64,000 nucleotides of DNA from CAVOJY01 sp963696405 (GTDB taxonomy: Bacteria > Chloroflexota > Limnocylindria > Limnocylindrales > CSP1-4). Shown here one piece after another: positions 15,749 to 24,703 of the stretch. The position numbers and the translations under genes are program-made. The stretch lies in assembly GCA_963696405.1 (NCBI GenBank), contig CAVOJY010000006.1, positions 496,001-560,000 on the forward strand, given 5' to 3'. A model generated the notes under the pieces. That model saw only the letters and a program-made list of their open reading frames with translations, had not been told where the DNA came from and made no database searches. Within the stretch, counting starts at the first letter, position 1, and every line of letters begins with the position of its first letter.

Positions 15749-17508
15749 CGGGTCGCCGCGATGTCGGGATTCGCGCCGAAGGCGTGGTGCGTGCCGTCGG
15801 AAGCGTGGTGCGTGCCGCCGGCGACTGGGCTGACCACCGCGCGGTCGTCGATGCTGATGACCCGCCCGTCCTCGAACCGCACGATCCGGTCCGCGCGCGC
15901 CGCGAGCAGTTCGTCGTGGACGATCAGAAGAACCGTGCGACCCTCGCGGAGCCGCTCGATCGCCTGGCCCACCACCGCGGCACTCGACGGGTCCAGGTCG
16001 GCCGTGGGCTCATCGAGGATGACGACCGGGGCGTCGCGCAGAAAGGCGCGCGCCAGGGCGATCCGGCGCCGCTCGCCGGCCGATAGCACGCGCCCTGCCT
16101 CCCCCAGCATCGTCCCGTATCCGTTCGGGAGGGAGGAAACGAACGCGTCGGCCCCCGCAAGGCGCGCGGCTTCGCGGACCCGCTCGTCGGATGCAGACGG
16201 ATCGGCAAGCCGGATGTTCTCCGCCACGCTGGCGTGAAGAATCGCCGGCCGCTGAGGCAACCAGGCGAGAAGGCGGCGCCACGCAACGGGATCGAGATCG
16301 CCGAGGTCGAGTGCTCCATCGACGACGATCCGTCCGGCGGTTGGATCGGCGAGCCGCAGGAGAAGCGCCGCTACTGTGCTCTTCCCCGCGCCGCTCGGTC
16401 CGACAACCGCGACGGTCTCGCCGGGTCGCAGCTCGAGGTCCACGTCGTTCAGCACGTTCCCGGGCCGCGACGGGTAGGCGAACGAGACGCCCTCGAACCG
16501 GATCGGTGCCCTCCCCAGCTCGGCAGGGACCTCGCGTCCGCCGGAACGTACCGCCGGGGGCGCCTCCAGCAGTGTGAGCATCCGATCGGCGACGACCAGG
16601 CCGTCGGCGGCGGCGTGGAACTGCACGCCGAGCTGCCTCAACGGCGCGTACAGCTCGGGCGTGAGGATGAGCACCGTGAGGGCCGGGGCCAGCGTGATGC
16701 CGCCGTCAACGAGACGCACGCCCAGGGTAACCGCAACCAGGGCCGTCCCGATCGTGGCCGCAAGTTCCAGGACCGCTCCCGAGAGGAACGAGACGCGGAG
16801 CGTCCCCATCGTGGTCTCGCGGTACTGCTCGCTGACCTCTGCGATGCGGCCCACCTGGGCGCTGCCGCGGTTGAACGCACGCAGTGTCGGCAGCCCGCGC
16901 ATGACATCGAGGAAGTGGCTGGAGAGCAACCGCAGGCTCTGGTACCGCTCGCGCGTCCGGCGCTCCGTGTACGTGCCCACGAGCCACATGAACACCGGCA
17001 CCAGCGGCAACGTGAGCAGCATGATGATCGCCGAGGTCAGGTCGATAAGGGCACACCAGGCGATAACGGCGAGCGGCACCACTGCGGCCAGCGCAACCTG
17101 CGGCAGGTAGCGGCCGAAATACGTCCCGAGGCCCTCACCGCCCTGGACGACGGCCGCGGCCAGCTCGCCGCTCTCGACGGCGTCGAGGGCGGCCGGCTGA
17201 TTCTCCAGGCGGTTCCGGACGAGGTCGAGCCGAAGATCTGACAGGACCCGGGTGGCGGCTGCGCGGCCGGCCACCTCGACCCCCCAGGTGAGGAGCGCAC
17301 GACCCGCAACGACGCCGAGGAGCACGGCGATCAGACCGGGCGCGACCTCGGACAGCTCACCGTCGAACGCGCGGCCAACGACGCCGCCGACGAGCGTCCC
17401 CTGGGCGATGAGCAGGCAGGCCGCGAAGATGGCGGCGACCGCATCGAGCGCGAGCAGGCGGCGCACCGCAGCGGCGCGGCGCAGGAGGCGTCGGTCAAGG
17501 GCGCGCAT
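15745..17508 (-). CDS. cydD: Thiol reductant ABC exporter subunit CydD
   Basis: 587 aa. Membrane domain with about six helices (residues 20-310), then an ATPase domain with Walker A GPSGAGKS, signature LSAGERRR, Walker B VVILDEPTADLD and switch His (LLIVHDEL). It forms the heterodimeric CydDC exporter with the overlapping downstream cydC. The order cydA-cydB-cydD-cydC on one strand supports assignment as the bd-oxidase assembly transporter rather than a drug exporter. The end carries a short repeat (GTHHASDGTHHAFG). The 143-nt gap to cydB shows no gene. Confidence 0.92.
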   Translation of the reverse strand: MRALDRRLLRRAAAVRRLLALDAVAAIFAACLLIAQGTLVGGVVGRAFDGELSEVAPGLIAVLLGVVAGRALLTWGVEVAGRAAATRVLSDLRLDLVRNRLENQPAALDAVESGELAAAVVQGGEGLGTYFGRYLPQVALAAVVPLAVIAWCALIDLTSAIIMLLTLPLVPVFMWLVGTYTERRTRERYQSLRLLSSHFLDVMRGLPTLRAFNRGSAQVGRIAEVSEQYRETTMGTLRVSFLSGAVLELAATIGTALVAVTLGVRLVDGGITLAPALTVLILTPELYAPLRQLGVQFHAAADGLVVADRMLTLLEAPPAVRSGGREVPAELGRAPIRFEGVSFAYPSRPGNVLNDVDLELRPGETVAVVGPSGAGKSTVAALLLRLADPTAGRIVVDGALDLGDLDPVAWRRLLAWLPQRPAILHASVAENIRLADPSASDERVREAARLAGADAFVSSLPNGYGTMLGEAGRVLSAGERRRIALARAFLRDAPVVILDEPTADLDPSSAAVVGQAIERLREGRTVLLIVHDELLAARADRIVRFEDGRVISIDDRAVVSPVAGGTHHASDGTHHAFGANPDIAATR

Positions 17509-17651
17509 GGGTGCGTCCGCAGGCTCTCACCCGCACGGGACGTTCGCCCGGCGTCGCGCCACGCCGCACGTCACGCGATGCGGCCCCAGCGGCGACGTAC
17601 GGGCCGCCGCAGGCCGAGCGGGAGACGCGCCGCAAACGAGCCGCGCGGGGA

Positions 17652-18734
17652 TCAGTGGCCGCCTCCGGCCTCCTGCCCCTTGGCCGCCTCCTTCGGCCCC
17701 ATCATGCCGGCCGCGAACTCGAAGGGGTTGGTCGGCTCGTCCGCCCCGAAGTCGGCCCGGCTCAGGCGGCGGCGGAACACACGGTACGACCACGCCATGT
17801 AGAGCAGGATGATGGGAAGGAGGACCACCACCACGATCGTCATCACGGTGAGCGTGAGGTCGCTCGACGAGGAGTTCGCCACCGTGAGCGAGTTGGCCGG
17901 GTCGGTCGCCACGAGCACGCGCGGGTAGAGCGTCGCAAAGAAACCGATGACGGTCAGCGCCAGCGCCGCCATCGACGCCCCGAACGCGTAGGCCTCCCGG
18001 CGCGCGTTCGCGAAGACGAAGGAGAGGACGGCGGCCACCACGGCGAGCGCCGGGGCGATCCACCGTGGCCAGTCGCCGCCACCCACGACCAGCGTGGCGA
18101 TAACGTAGATGAGCAGCACCGCGGCCGCGGGCCGGCTGAGCCGGAGGGCCCATGCGCGCGCGCGCTCGCGCACGCCCCCCTCGGCCTTGAGAACGAGGAA
18201 GTTGGCGCCGTGCACCAGGCACAGGAGAAGAAACGCGAGGCCGCCGAGTGCCGCGTAGACCGAGATGAGGTCCGGGATCGTGCCCGTGAACTCCTGGTCG
18301 GGCCCGATCGGGATGCCGACCAGCATCGCCGAGATCGCGTAGCCCCAGAGGAACGGCAGGAGCCAACTGCAGGCGATGAGAATCCTCGACCATGTCTCTC
18401 GCCAGCCCGCCGACTCAACCTTGCTGCGCCACTCCATCGCCACCGCCCGCAGGATGAGCAACAGGACGATCACGAGCAGCGGCAGATAGAAGGCGGAGAA
18501 GAGGGTCGCGTACCAGGCCGGGAACGCGGCAAAGGTGCCCGCCCCGGCGATGATGAGGAAGACCTCGTTCGCGTCCCAGTGCGGGCCGATGGCGTTGATG
18601 GCGACCTTGCGGTCGGTCTCGTCCTTCGCCACGATGGGCAGCAGCGCACCCACGCCGAAATCGAAGCCCTCGAGGACGAAGAAGAGCACCCAGACGACGG
18701 TGAGGAGAACGAACCAGAGGGTGGGCCAGTCCAT
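17652..18734 (-). CDS. cydB: Cytochrome bd ubiquinol oxidase subunit II
   Basis: 360 aa with about nine membrane helices. The opening LWFVLLTVVWVLFFVLEGFDFG and GPHWDANEVFLI are hallmark CydB segments. Subunit II supports the haem-bearing subunit I in the quinol-oxidising, oxygen-reducing complex of the cytoplasmic membrane. It begins 14 nt after cydA, so it is in one operon with it. The last residues are a charged tail (KEAAKGQEAGGGH). Confidence 0.95.
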   Translation of the reverse strand: MDWPTLWFVLLTVVWVLFFVLEGFDFGVGALLPIVAKDETDRKVAINAIGPHWDANEVFLIIAGAGTFAAFPAWYATLFSAFYLPLLVIVLLLILRAVAMEWRSKVESAGWRETWSRILIACSWLLPFLWGYAISAMLVGIPIGPDQEFTGTIPDLISVYAALGGLAFLLLCLVHGANFLVLKAEGGVRERARAWALRLSRPAAAVLLIYVIATLVVGGGDWPRWIAPALAVVAAVLSFVFANARREAYAFGASMAALALTVIGFFATLYPRVLVATDPANSLTVANSSSSDLTLTVMTIVVVVLLPIILLYMAWSYRVFRRRLSRADFGADEPTNPFEFAAGMMGPKEAAKGQEAGGGH

Positions 18735-18748
18735 CGTGGCGACTCCTC

Positions 18749-20155
18749 TCAGTAGCTCATGACGAAGGTGCCGGGCCCGCCTGGCTCAGCACCCTCGACT
18801 TCGTCCGCGGACGGCAGCTCCGTGCGCGCGTAGCGCGCCATGAGCCAGAAGTTCGTGATGGTCAGCACGCCGTAGAGGAGGACGAAGACGAGCAGGCTCG
18901 TCCCGACCATCCACATCGGCACGGCCGGCGAGACCCCGTTCGCGGTCAGCAGGAGGTTGTAGACCACCCACGGCTGGCGGGCGACCTCGGTGAAGACCCA
19001 GCCGGACGTAGCCATGACGAACGGCAACACGACCGCCGCGACCGACAGGTAGAGGAACCATCGGAAGTCCGCGAGCCGCTTCCGCCAGACCAGGAGGAGC
19101 CCGATGAACGCCAGCAGGGCGGTGATCCCGAGCGGGTAGATCATGATCCGCCACGCCCAGTACGCGATGAACACCGGTGGGAAGTAGACCCCCGGTCCGA
19201 ACTGCTGCTCGTACTGCGCCTGGAGCTGGTTGATCCCCTCGATCGGGTCGGTGAAGTTCTTCTTGGCCAGGAACGTCAGCAGGCCGGGGATATCGATCGA
19301 GAAGATGGGCTCCTGGCTGTCCACGCTCCACCCGCCGAGCTGGATGACCGAGAAGGAGGCGGGCGCCTGGGTATCCCAGAGCGCCTCGGCCGCGGCCATC
19401 TTCATCGGCTGGTCGCGGACGGTCTCCATGCCCAGCTGGTCGCCGACGAGGATCTGCCCGATCGACGCCACGAGCAGGATGCTGCAGGCGACGCCGGCGA
19501 CCTTCGTGAAGGCCTCGGTGTTCGAGCGCTTCAGCAGCTGCCAGGCCGCTACCGCCAGGACCACTGCTCCCGCGGTGATCGCCGCAGCGAGGAGCGTGTG
19601 CACGAACAGGAAGAGAACGAGAGGCTGGAAGAGCACGGCGAGGATGTCGTCCAGCAACGGGCTTGCCCGGTGGTTTCGTCTGATGCGATAGCCGACCGGG
19701 TGCTGCATCCACGAGTTGGCCGCCAGGATGAAGTACGCCGAGATGACCGTCCCGATGGCGGTCAGCCACATCATCGTCGCGTGAACGCCCTTCCGCATGC
19801 GGTTCCAGCCGAAGATCCAGAGCCCGATGAAGGTGGACTCCAGGGCGAATGCCGCGAGTCCTTCCATTGCCAGCGGCGCACCGAAGATGTCGCCGACGTA
19901 CCGCGAGTAGGAGGACCAGTTCATCCCGAACTGGAACTCCTGCACGATGCCGGTGGCCACGCCGATGGCGAAGTTGATGAGGAACAGCCGTCCGAAGAAC
20001 TTGGTCAGCCGGAGCCACATCTCGTTCCCGGTCCGGACGTAGGCCGTCTCGAACCCGGCGACCACGAAGGCCAGGCCGATCGTGATCGGCACGAACAGGA
20101 AGTGGTAGATGGTCGTCGTTGCGAACTGGAGTCGAGCCAAGTCCAGGGCAGTCAC
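18749..20155 (-). CDS. cydA: Cytochrome bd ubiquinol oxidase subunit I
   Basis: 468 aa from GTG 20155. It binds the b558, b595 and d haems and the quinol. Visible hallmarks: the N-terminal LARLQFATTTIYHFLFVPIT with its haem-ligand His, EFQFGMNWSSYSRYVGDIFG, the Glu-rich helix FALESTFIGLWIFGW, and the helix-end motif EVARQPWVVYN (the family usually has GRQPW; here Ala replaces Gly). The Q-loop is of the short kind. It is the first gene of cydABDC. Cytochrome bd gives high-affinity, low-oxygen respiration and tolerance of nitric oxide or sulfide. The promoter should lie in the 154-nt divergent gap to the aminotransferase. Confidence 0.95.
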   Translation of the reverse strand: MTALDLARLQFATTTIYHFLFVPITIGLAFVVAGFETAYVRTGNEMWLRLTKFFGRLFLINFAIGVATGIVQEFQFGMNWSSYSRYVGDIFGAPLAMEGLAAFALESTFIGLWIFGWNRMRKGVHATMMWLTAIGTVISAYFILAANSWMQHPVGYRIRRNHRASPLLDDILAVLFQPLVLFLFVHTLLAAAITAGAVVLAVAAWQLLKRSNTEAFTKVAGVACSILLVASIGQILVGDQLGMETVRDQPMKMAAAEALWDTQAPASFSVIQLGGWSVDSQEPIFSIDIPGLLTFLAKKNFTDPIEGINQLQAQYEQQFGPGVYFPPVFIAYWAWRIMIYPLGITALLAFIGLLLVWRKRLADFRWFLYLSVAAVVLPFVMATSGWVFTEVARQPWVVYNLLLTANGVSPAVPMWMVGTSLLVFVLLYGVLTITNFWLMARYARTELPSADEVEGAEPGGPGTFVMSY

Positions 20156-20297
20156 ACCGCAGTACCCCCACCTTTCGATGCAGCACGGCTCGGTACACCC
20201 ACTTCGCCGCCAGGGCCCGGCCGGCGAGGTGGCCGATCATGATAGCGCGTCGGCCGCGACGTTCCCACCGGTGTCACCTCCGCTGATTGGCCCGGTG

Positions 20298-20303
20298 TAG
20301 CCT
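20298..20303 (+). promoter_or_regulatory. -10 hexamer (TAGCCT) of the aminotransferase gene
   Basis: Ends 6 nt before GTG 20310, again implying a leaderless message. Confidence 0.35.
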
Positions 20304-20309
20304 GAGCGC

Positions 20310-21491
20310 GTGCCGACCACGCAGCTGATCCTTGCGCCAGGGGTCATCGACCTCTCCTGGGGCCTCCCCGACCCGGCTCTTATGCCCGTGGACGCCATCA
20401 GGGAGGCGGCCGCGTCCGCGCTCGTCCGCTACGGAGCCGATGCCCTCACCTATGGGTGGGCGGCGGGGCCGGAACCGCTCATCGACTGGCTCTGTGGACA
20501 CCTGGGCGAGGTGGATGGGCGGGCTCCCCGGCCGGCCGAGGTTCTCGTCACCGGGGGCGTGTCGCACGCGCTCGACCAGGTCTGCACGCTGCTGACGCGT
20601 CCTGGCGACGCCGTCCTCGTCGAATCGCCCACGTACCACCTGGCGGTGCGCATCCTCCGCGATCACCCGCTCGAACTCGTCGAAGCGCCGGCCGATGCGG
20701 ACGGGCTCGTGGTGGAGTCGCTCGCCGAGCGCATCGCCGCCCTGCGCGCCAGCGGACGCCGAGCTCGTCTCCTCTACCTCGTGCCGACGTTCAACAACCC
20801 GACCGGGGCGACCCTCCCGCCCGCGCGCCGGCGCGCGCTCGTCGAGGTCGCTGCCCGCGAGGGCGTCACAATCGTCGAGGACGACGTCTATCGCGAGCTG
20901 GCGTACGACGAGCCGGCTCCCGCGTCGCTCTGGAGCCTCGCGCCGCCCGGAACGGTGGTGCGTCTCGGATCGTTCTCGAAGACGCTCGCGCCCGGACTCC
21001 GGCTCGGCTGGCTGACCGCCGACGAGTCCACGGTCCGGCGGTTCTGGGAGGGCGGGCTCCTCGACAGCGGCGGCGGCATCAACCACTTCTCCGCGCTCGT
21101 GGCGGCGGAGGTCGCACGGAGCGGAGCCTACGGCCGCAACGTCGAGCGACTGCGCGGGGAGTACCGGGCTCGACGCGACGCGCTGGTCGCGGCACTCGCC
21201 CGGCACCTGCCGGCGGGGTGCAGGGTGACGCAACCCGGGGGCGGGTTCTTCCTCTGGGTGACGCTGCCGGAGGAGGACGGCGCGTCCGCGGAGTCAGGCG
21301 CGGTCGATTCCGCGGCGCTGCTCCCTCTCGTCGAAGCCGCCGGAACGTCCTGTGTCCCCGGTCATGCCTTCTTCGTGGGCCGGGGCGGTCGCTCGTCCAT
21401 GCGGCTGGCGTTCAGCCTCTACGGCCCCGACGACCTCGCGGAGGCGGCCCGACGGCTCGGCGAGGCGCTATCGTCGGACAGGGCGCGATGA
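20310..21491 (+). CDS. PLP-dependent aminotransferase, fold type I (2-aminoadipate/MocR-like)
   Basis: 393 aa. The PLP-binding lysine is in LGSFSKTLAPGLRLGW; the substrate-binding YLVPTFNNPTG and EDDVYRELAY motifs are the Asn and Asp/Tyr that hold the cofactor. No GntR-type DNA-binding domain precedes it, so it is an enzyme of the LysN/aromatic aminotransferase group rather than a MocR regulator. It transfers an amino group from an amino acid (2-aminoadipate, aromatic or branched-chain) to 2-oxoglutarate; the exact substrate is unknown. GTG 20310 is supported by the -10 just upstream. It overlaps the NUDIX gene by ATGA. Confidence 0.88.
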   Translation: MPTTQLILAPGVIDLSWGLPDPALMPVDAIREAAASALVRYGADALTYGWAAGPEPLIDWLCGHLGEVDGRAPRPAEVLVTGGVSHALDQVCTLLTRPGDAVLVESPTYHLAVRILRDHPLELVEAPADADGLVVESLAERIAALRASGRRARLLYLVPTFNNPTGATLPPARRRALVEVAAREGVTIVEDDVYRELAYDEPAPASLWSLAPPGTVVRLGSFSKTLAPGLRLGWLTADESTVRRFWEGGLLDSGGGINHFSALVAAEVARSGAYGRNVERLRGEYRARRDALVAALARHLPAGCRVTQPGGGFFLWVTLPEEDGASAESGAVDSAALLPLVEAAGTSCVPGHAFFVGRGGRSSMRLAFSLYGPDDLAEAARRLGEALSSDRAR

Positions 21492-21979
21492 GCAGCCGCG
21501 TCAGCGCGGGCATCCTCCTCTACCGTTTCCGCGAGAAGCCGGACAGGAGCGCCGGGCTCGAGGTGCTCCTCGGTCATCCCGGCGGGCCGTACTCGACCAG
21601 CAGGGACCTCGGTCACTGGACGATCCCGAAGGGCGAGGTTGACGAGGGCGACGACCTCCTCGCCGTCGCCCATCGCGAGTTCGAGGAGGAGACAGGGCAT
21701 GCCGCGCCGGCGGGCACGCCGCTGACGTTGGAAACCACCCGGCAGAAGGGCGGCAAGCTCGTGCACGCCTGGGCGCTGGAGGGCGACCTCGACCCAGCGG
21801 CCGCTCACAGCAACGCCTTCACCATGGAGTGGCCCCCGGGCTCGGGTGCGCTGCGCGAGTTCCCGGAGATCGACCGCGTCGAGTGGTTCACCCCCGAAGA
21901 GGCGCGCCTGCACATCAAGGATGCTCAAGCCGTGTTCATCGACCGGTTGGAGGGAGCGCTCGCCGCGCGTTCGGGCTGA
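21488..21979 (+). CDS. NUDIX hydrolase
   Basis: 163 aa from the ATG that overlaps the aminotransferase stop. The NUDIX box reads GEVDEGDDLLAVAHREFEEE-TG. It matches GX5EX7REUXEEXGU except that the first Glu is Asp. The N-terminal SAGILLYRF and WTIPKGEV, and the C-terminal VEWFTPEEARLHI, match the group of small nucleoside-diphosphate-linked hydrolases (Ap4A/8-oxo-dGTP type). It hydrolyses X-linked nucleoside diphosphates using divalent metal. Substrate unknown. Confidence 0.87.
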   Translation: MSSRVSAGILLYRFREKPDRSAGLEVLLGHPGGPYSTSRDLGHWTIPKGEVDEGDDLLAVAHREFEEETGHAAPAGTPLTLETTRQKGGKLVHAWALEGDLDPAAAHSNAFTMEWPPGSGALREFPEIDRVEWFTPEEARLHIKDAQAVFIDRLEGALAARSG

Positions 21980-22174
21980 CCCGCCGCGCTCCTCGTGGAA
22001 GCCGGCGGGGAGCGCTCGGCCGTGACGCGGTGATCGCCGGTCCGGCGTGCGGACGATGGGCATGGTTGTCGCATCCCGGGCCCCCGCCTAGACTGGAGGC
22101 GTCCTAGGCAGGAGCCGTGGTGCCGGCAGGGTCCGGCGCTCAAGCGGCGCCTCGCCCGCGCACGGAGACGACTC

Positions 22175-24077
22175 ATGCGATCGCACCGCACCGTCACCAC
22201 GAGGGGCCTCTTCGCGGCCGCCGCCCTGCTGATCGGGGCCGTCCTGGCCCTCGGGCCGGGCGAACCCTCACCGGTGGCGGCGGGAGCCGTGGCAGTGCCC
22301 ACGGGCGGCGGAGCTCCCGAGCCTGTCATCGTCGTCTTCCGCGACAAGGTCGCGAGCCCGGCGGCGCAGACGGCTGCGATGGGGCGGGACGAGGACTTCA
22401 CCCCGACGTACGTCTACCGCCACGCCCTCAAGGGGTTCGCCGCGTCGCTGACGCCTCGTGCACAGGCTGCGCTTCTCCGGAACCCGGCGATCGCGTACAT
22501 CGAGCCGGACGGGGTCGCCTCCGCGGCGGCCACGCAGACGAGCGCCACGTGGGGCCTTGACCGGATAGACCAGCGCTCCCGTCCGCTGAATGGCTCGTAC
22601 GTCTACAACGCCACGGGAGCGGGGGTCACGGTCTACGTCATCGACTCGGGCATCCGGATCACTCACAGCGAGTTCGGCGGCCGCGCCTCGTACGGCTGGG
22701 TGGATCCCAACCTGCCGCTGCCGTATACGAGCAAGACCCCGAACGACGAGTACGGCCACGGGACGCACGTGGCCGGCACGATCGGCGGGGCGACCTACGG
22801 CGTGGCCAAGGGCGTCAACCTGGTCGCGGTGCGCGTCCTCAACCGGAGCGGCAGCGGCACGATGAGCGGCGTTACTGCCGCTGTCGACTGGGTCACCTCG
22901 GCCGTTGACCCGGACAGCGACGGGCGGGCGAACTTCCCCGCCGTCGCCAACCTGAGCCTCATCGGCCCGGCGACGACCGCACTCGACCAGGCGATCGCGA
23001 GGTCCATCTCCGTCGGCGTGAACTACGCGGTCGCGGCCGGGAACGGCACCTACAACCCGGGCACCGGGCTGACCACACCGGCCGACGCGTGCAACTACTC
23101 GCCGGCCCGCGCTCTGGACGCCATGACCGTCGGCGCAACCGACAGCTCTGACCGCAAGGCGTCGTTCTCGAACTACGGCAACTGCATCGATTGGTTTGCC
23201 CCCGGAGTGGCCATCACCTCGGCGTACTACCGCAGCAACACGGACACCGCAAGCATGAGCGGGACGTCCATGGCGTCGCCCCACACCGCCGGCGTCGCTG
23301 CGCTGTACCTGGGAATCAACCCCTCCGCCTCGCCCGTGCAGGTGCGCGCCGCAGTCTATGCGGCAACGACGAAGGGCATCGTCACCTCGTCGAGCACGGC
23401 GAACAACCACCTGCTCTACAGCCTGGTCGGTGGCGGGGCATCGCCCACGCCCACGCCCACACCGACACCCACGCCCACGCCGACACCGACACCCACGCCC
23501 ACGCCCACACCCACGCCCACGCCCACACCGACGCCCACGCCCACACCGACACCGCACGCCGACACCCACGCCCACACCGACACCCACGCCCACACCGACG
23601 CCCACGCCCACACCGACACCCACGCCCGTGAGTGCCATGACAAACGGCGGCTTCGAGGCCGGGAGCTTCTCCGGCTGGTCAACGAGCGGGACGGCGGCCG
23701 TGCAGTCGACGGCTCGGTCGGGACTCTACGGCGCGCGCGCAGGCTCGACCGTGGCCCTGCTGCCGACCGGCGACAGCACGGTCGCCCAGACGTTCACCGT
23801 GCCGGCCGGCGGCGGGGCGCTTAGCTTCTGGTACCTCGTGCGCTGCCAGGAGACCGCCAGCTACGACTGGGCCACGGCAACCCTCCGCGACAACGTCACC
23901 GGAATCACCGCGACCGTCCTGCCGCGGACGTGCACGAACACCGGTCAGTGGGTCCGGCAGACCTACAGCCTCGCGGCGGCTGCCGGCCACAGCGTGACGC
24001 TCACCCTGGCGAACCGCGACGGCGGCACCTGGTTCAGGTCAACCTATACGCTCTTCGACGACGTCGCTGCGCCGTAG
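22175..24077 (+). CDS. Secreted S8 subtilase (proteinase K-like) with Thr-Pro linker, frameshifted
   Basis: From ATG 22175: signal peptide (LFAAAALLIGAVLAL), I9-type inhibitor pro-domain (VIVVFRDKV...AIAYIEPDGV), then a catalytic domain with Asp in VYVIDSGI, His in GHGTHVAGTIGG and Ser in SGTSMASPHTAG. A Thr-Pro repeat linker follows. At about 23555 one extra C shifts the frame: the uninterrupted frame continues as junk to a stop at 23824. The original frame resumes as TPTPVSAMTNGGFEAGSFSG, a C-terminal jelly-roll-like domain ending at 24077. The intended product is about 634 aa. As written, the protease would still be made but with a wrong His/Asp-rich tail. Whether the extra base is real cannot be told here. 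Confidence 0.82.
23447..23632 (+). repeat. Hexanucleotide-like CCNACN tract encoding Thr-Pro linker
   Basis: About 30 Pro-Thr codon pairs. The unit is a multiple of three, so unit slippage alone keeps frame, but one base (near 23555) breaks the phase. Confidence 0.9.
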
Positions 24078-24129
24078 GGGGGCCAGGAGCGCCCCGTTTC
24101 CCGGCCCGGCCGTTCGTGGAAGACCGCCG

Positions 24130-24573
24130 CTACTTCACTTCCGTGTAGCGCACGACCTCCTTGCCATCCTTGTCGTAGATCGTGAGCGCGCCGCCCTCGG
24201 CGGTGTAGGTCGCGGCCTTCCCGAGGGCCGCCAGGTAGGCTGTCTCCGCATCGTTCGCGATCTGGTCGCACATCATCTTGGTCGACGCCAGCGGCCCGAC
24301 GGTCAGGCTGCTGCCGGAGAGCGTGTAGGGGCCGTTGTACTGGTTGCAGCCCGAGGTGCCGGCGACGCTGCCGCCCTCGAAGCGCGCGTCCATGGGGACC
24401 GTGACCGGGGCGTCCTTCATCGCCCCGCTCGCGTCGGCGTACGCCCCGACGTCCCAGGCGATGCCCTCGATCGTTCCGCCCTTGCCACCGGAGGACGAGG
24501 AGCCGCAGGCGGCCACTCCGGCGAGAACGAGCGTGACGACGGCAAGAACGACAAGCAGGCGCGCGATCCTCAC
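24130..24573 (-). CDS. META-domain lipoprotein
   Basis: 147 aa from GTG 24573, with AGGAGG 7 nt upstream. The N-terminus RIARLLVVLAVVTLVLAGVAAC is a lipoprotein signal with lipobox VAAC. A Ser/Gly spacer leads to a META (HslJ-type) domain with the typical GTSGCNQYNGPYTLSG and KMMCDQ motifs, the two Cys being the usual pair. It would be lipid-anchored on the outer face of the membrane. META proteins are linked with heat or novobiocin tolerance and surface roles, but the activity is unknown. It is convergent with the subtilase and downstream of fhs on the same strand. Confidence 0.85.
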   Translation of the reverse strand: MRIARLLVVLAVVTLVLAGVAACGSSSSGGKGGTIEGIAWDVGAYADASGAMKDAPVTVPMDARFEGGSVAGTSGCNQYNGPYTLSGSSLTVGPLASTKMMCDQIANDAETAYLAALGKAATYTAEGGALTIYDKDGKEVVRYTEVK

Positions 24574-24703
24574 GGATGACCCTCCTGGTTCGATGCGCGT
24601 TGGCCTGACCCCTCCGGCCGGCCCTGATCACGCGCGCTTGCATTCTATCCTCAGGGCGGAACCCACCGACCCTGCGGCGGTCCCGGGGCAACCTCGCGCG
24701 GTT

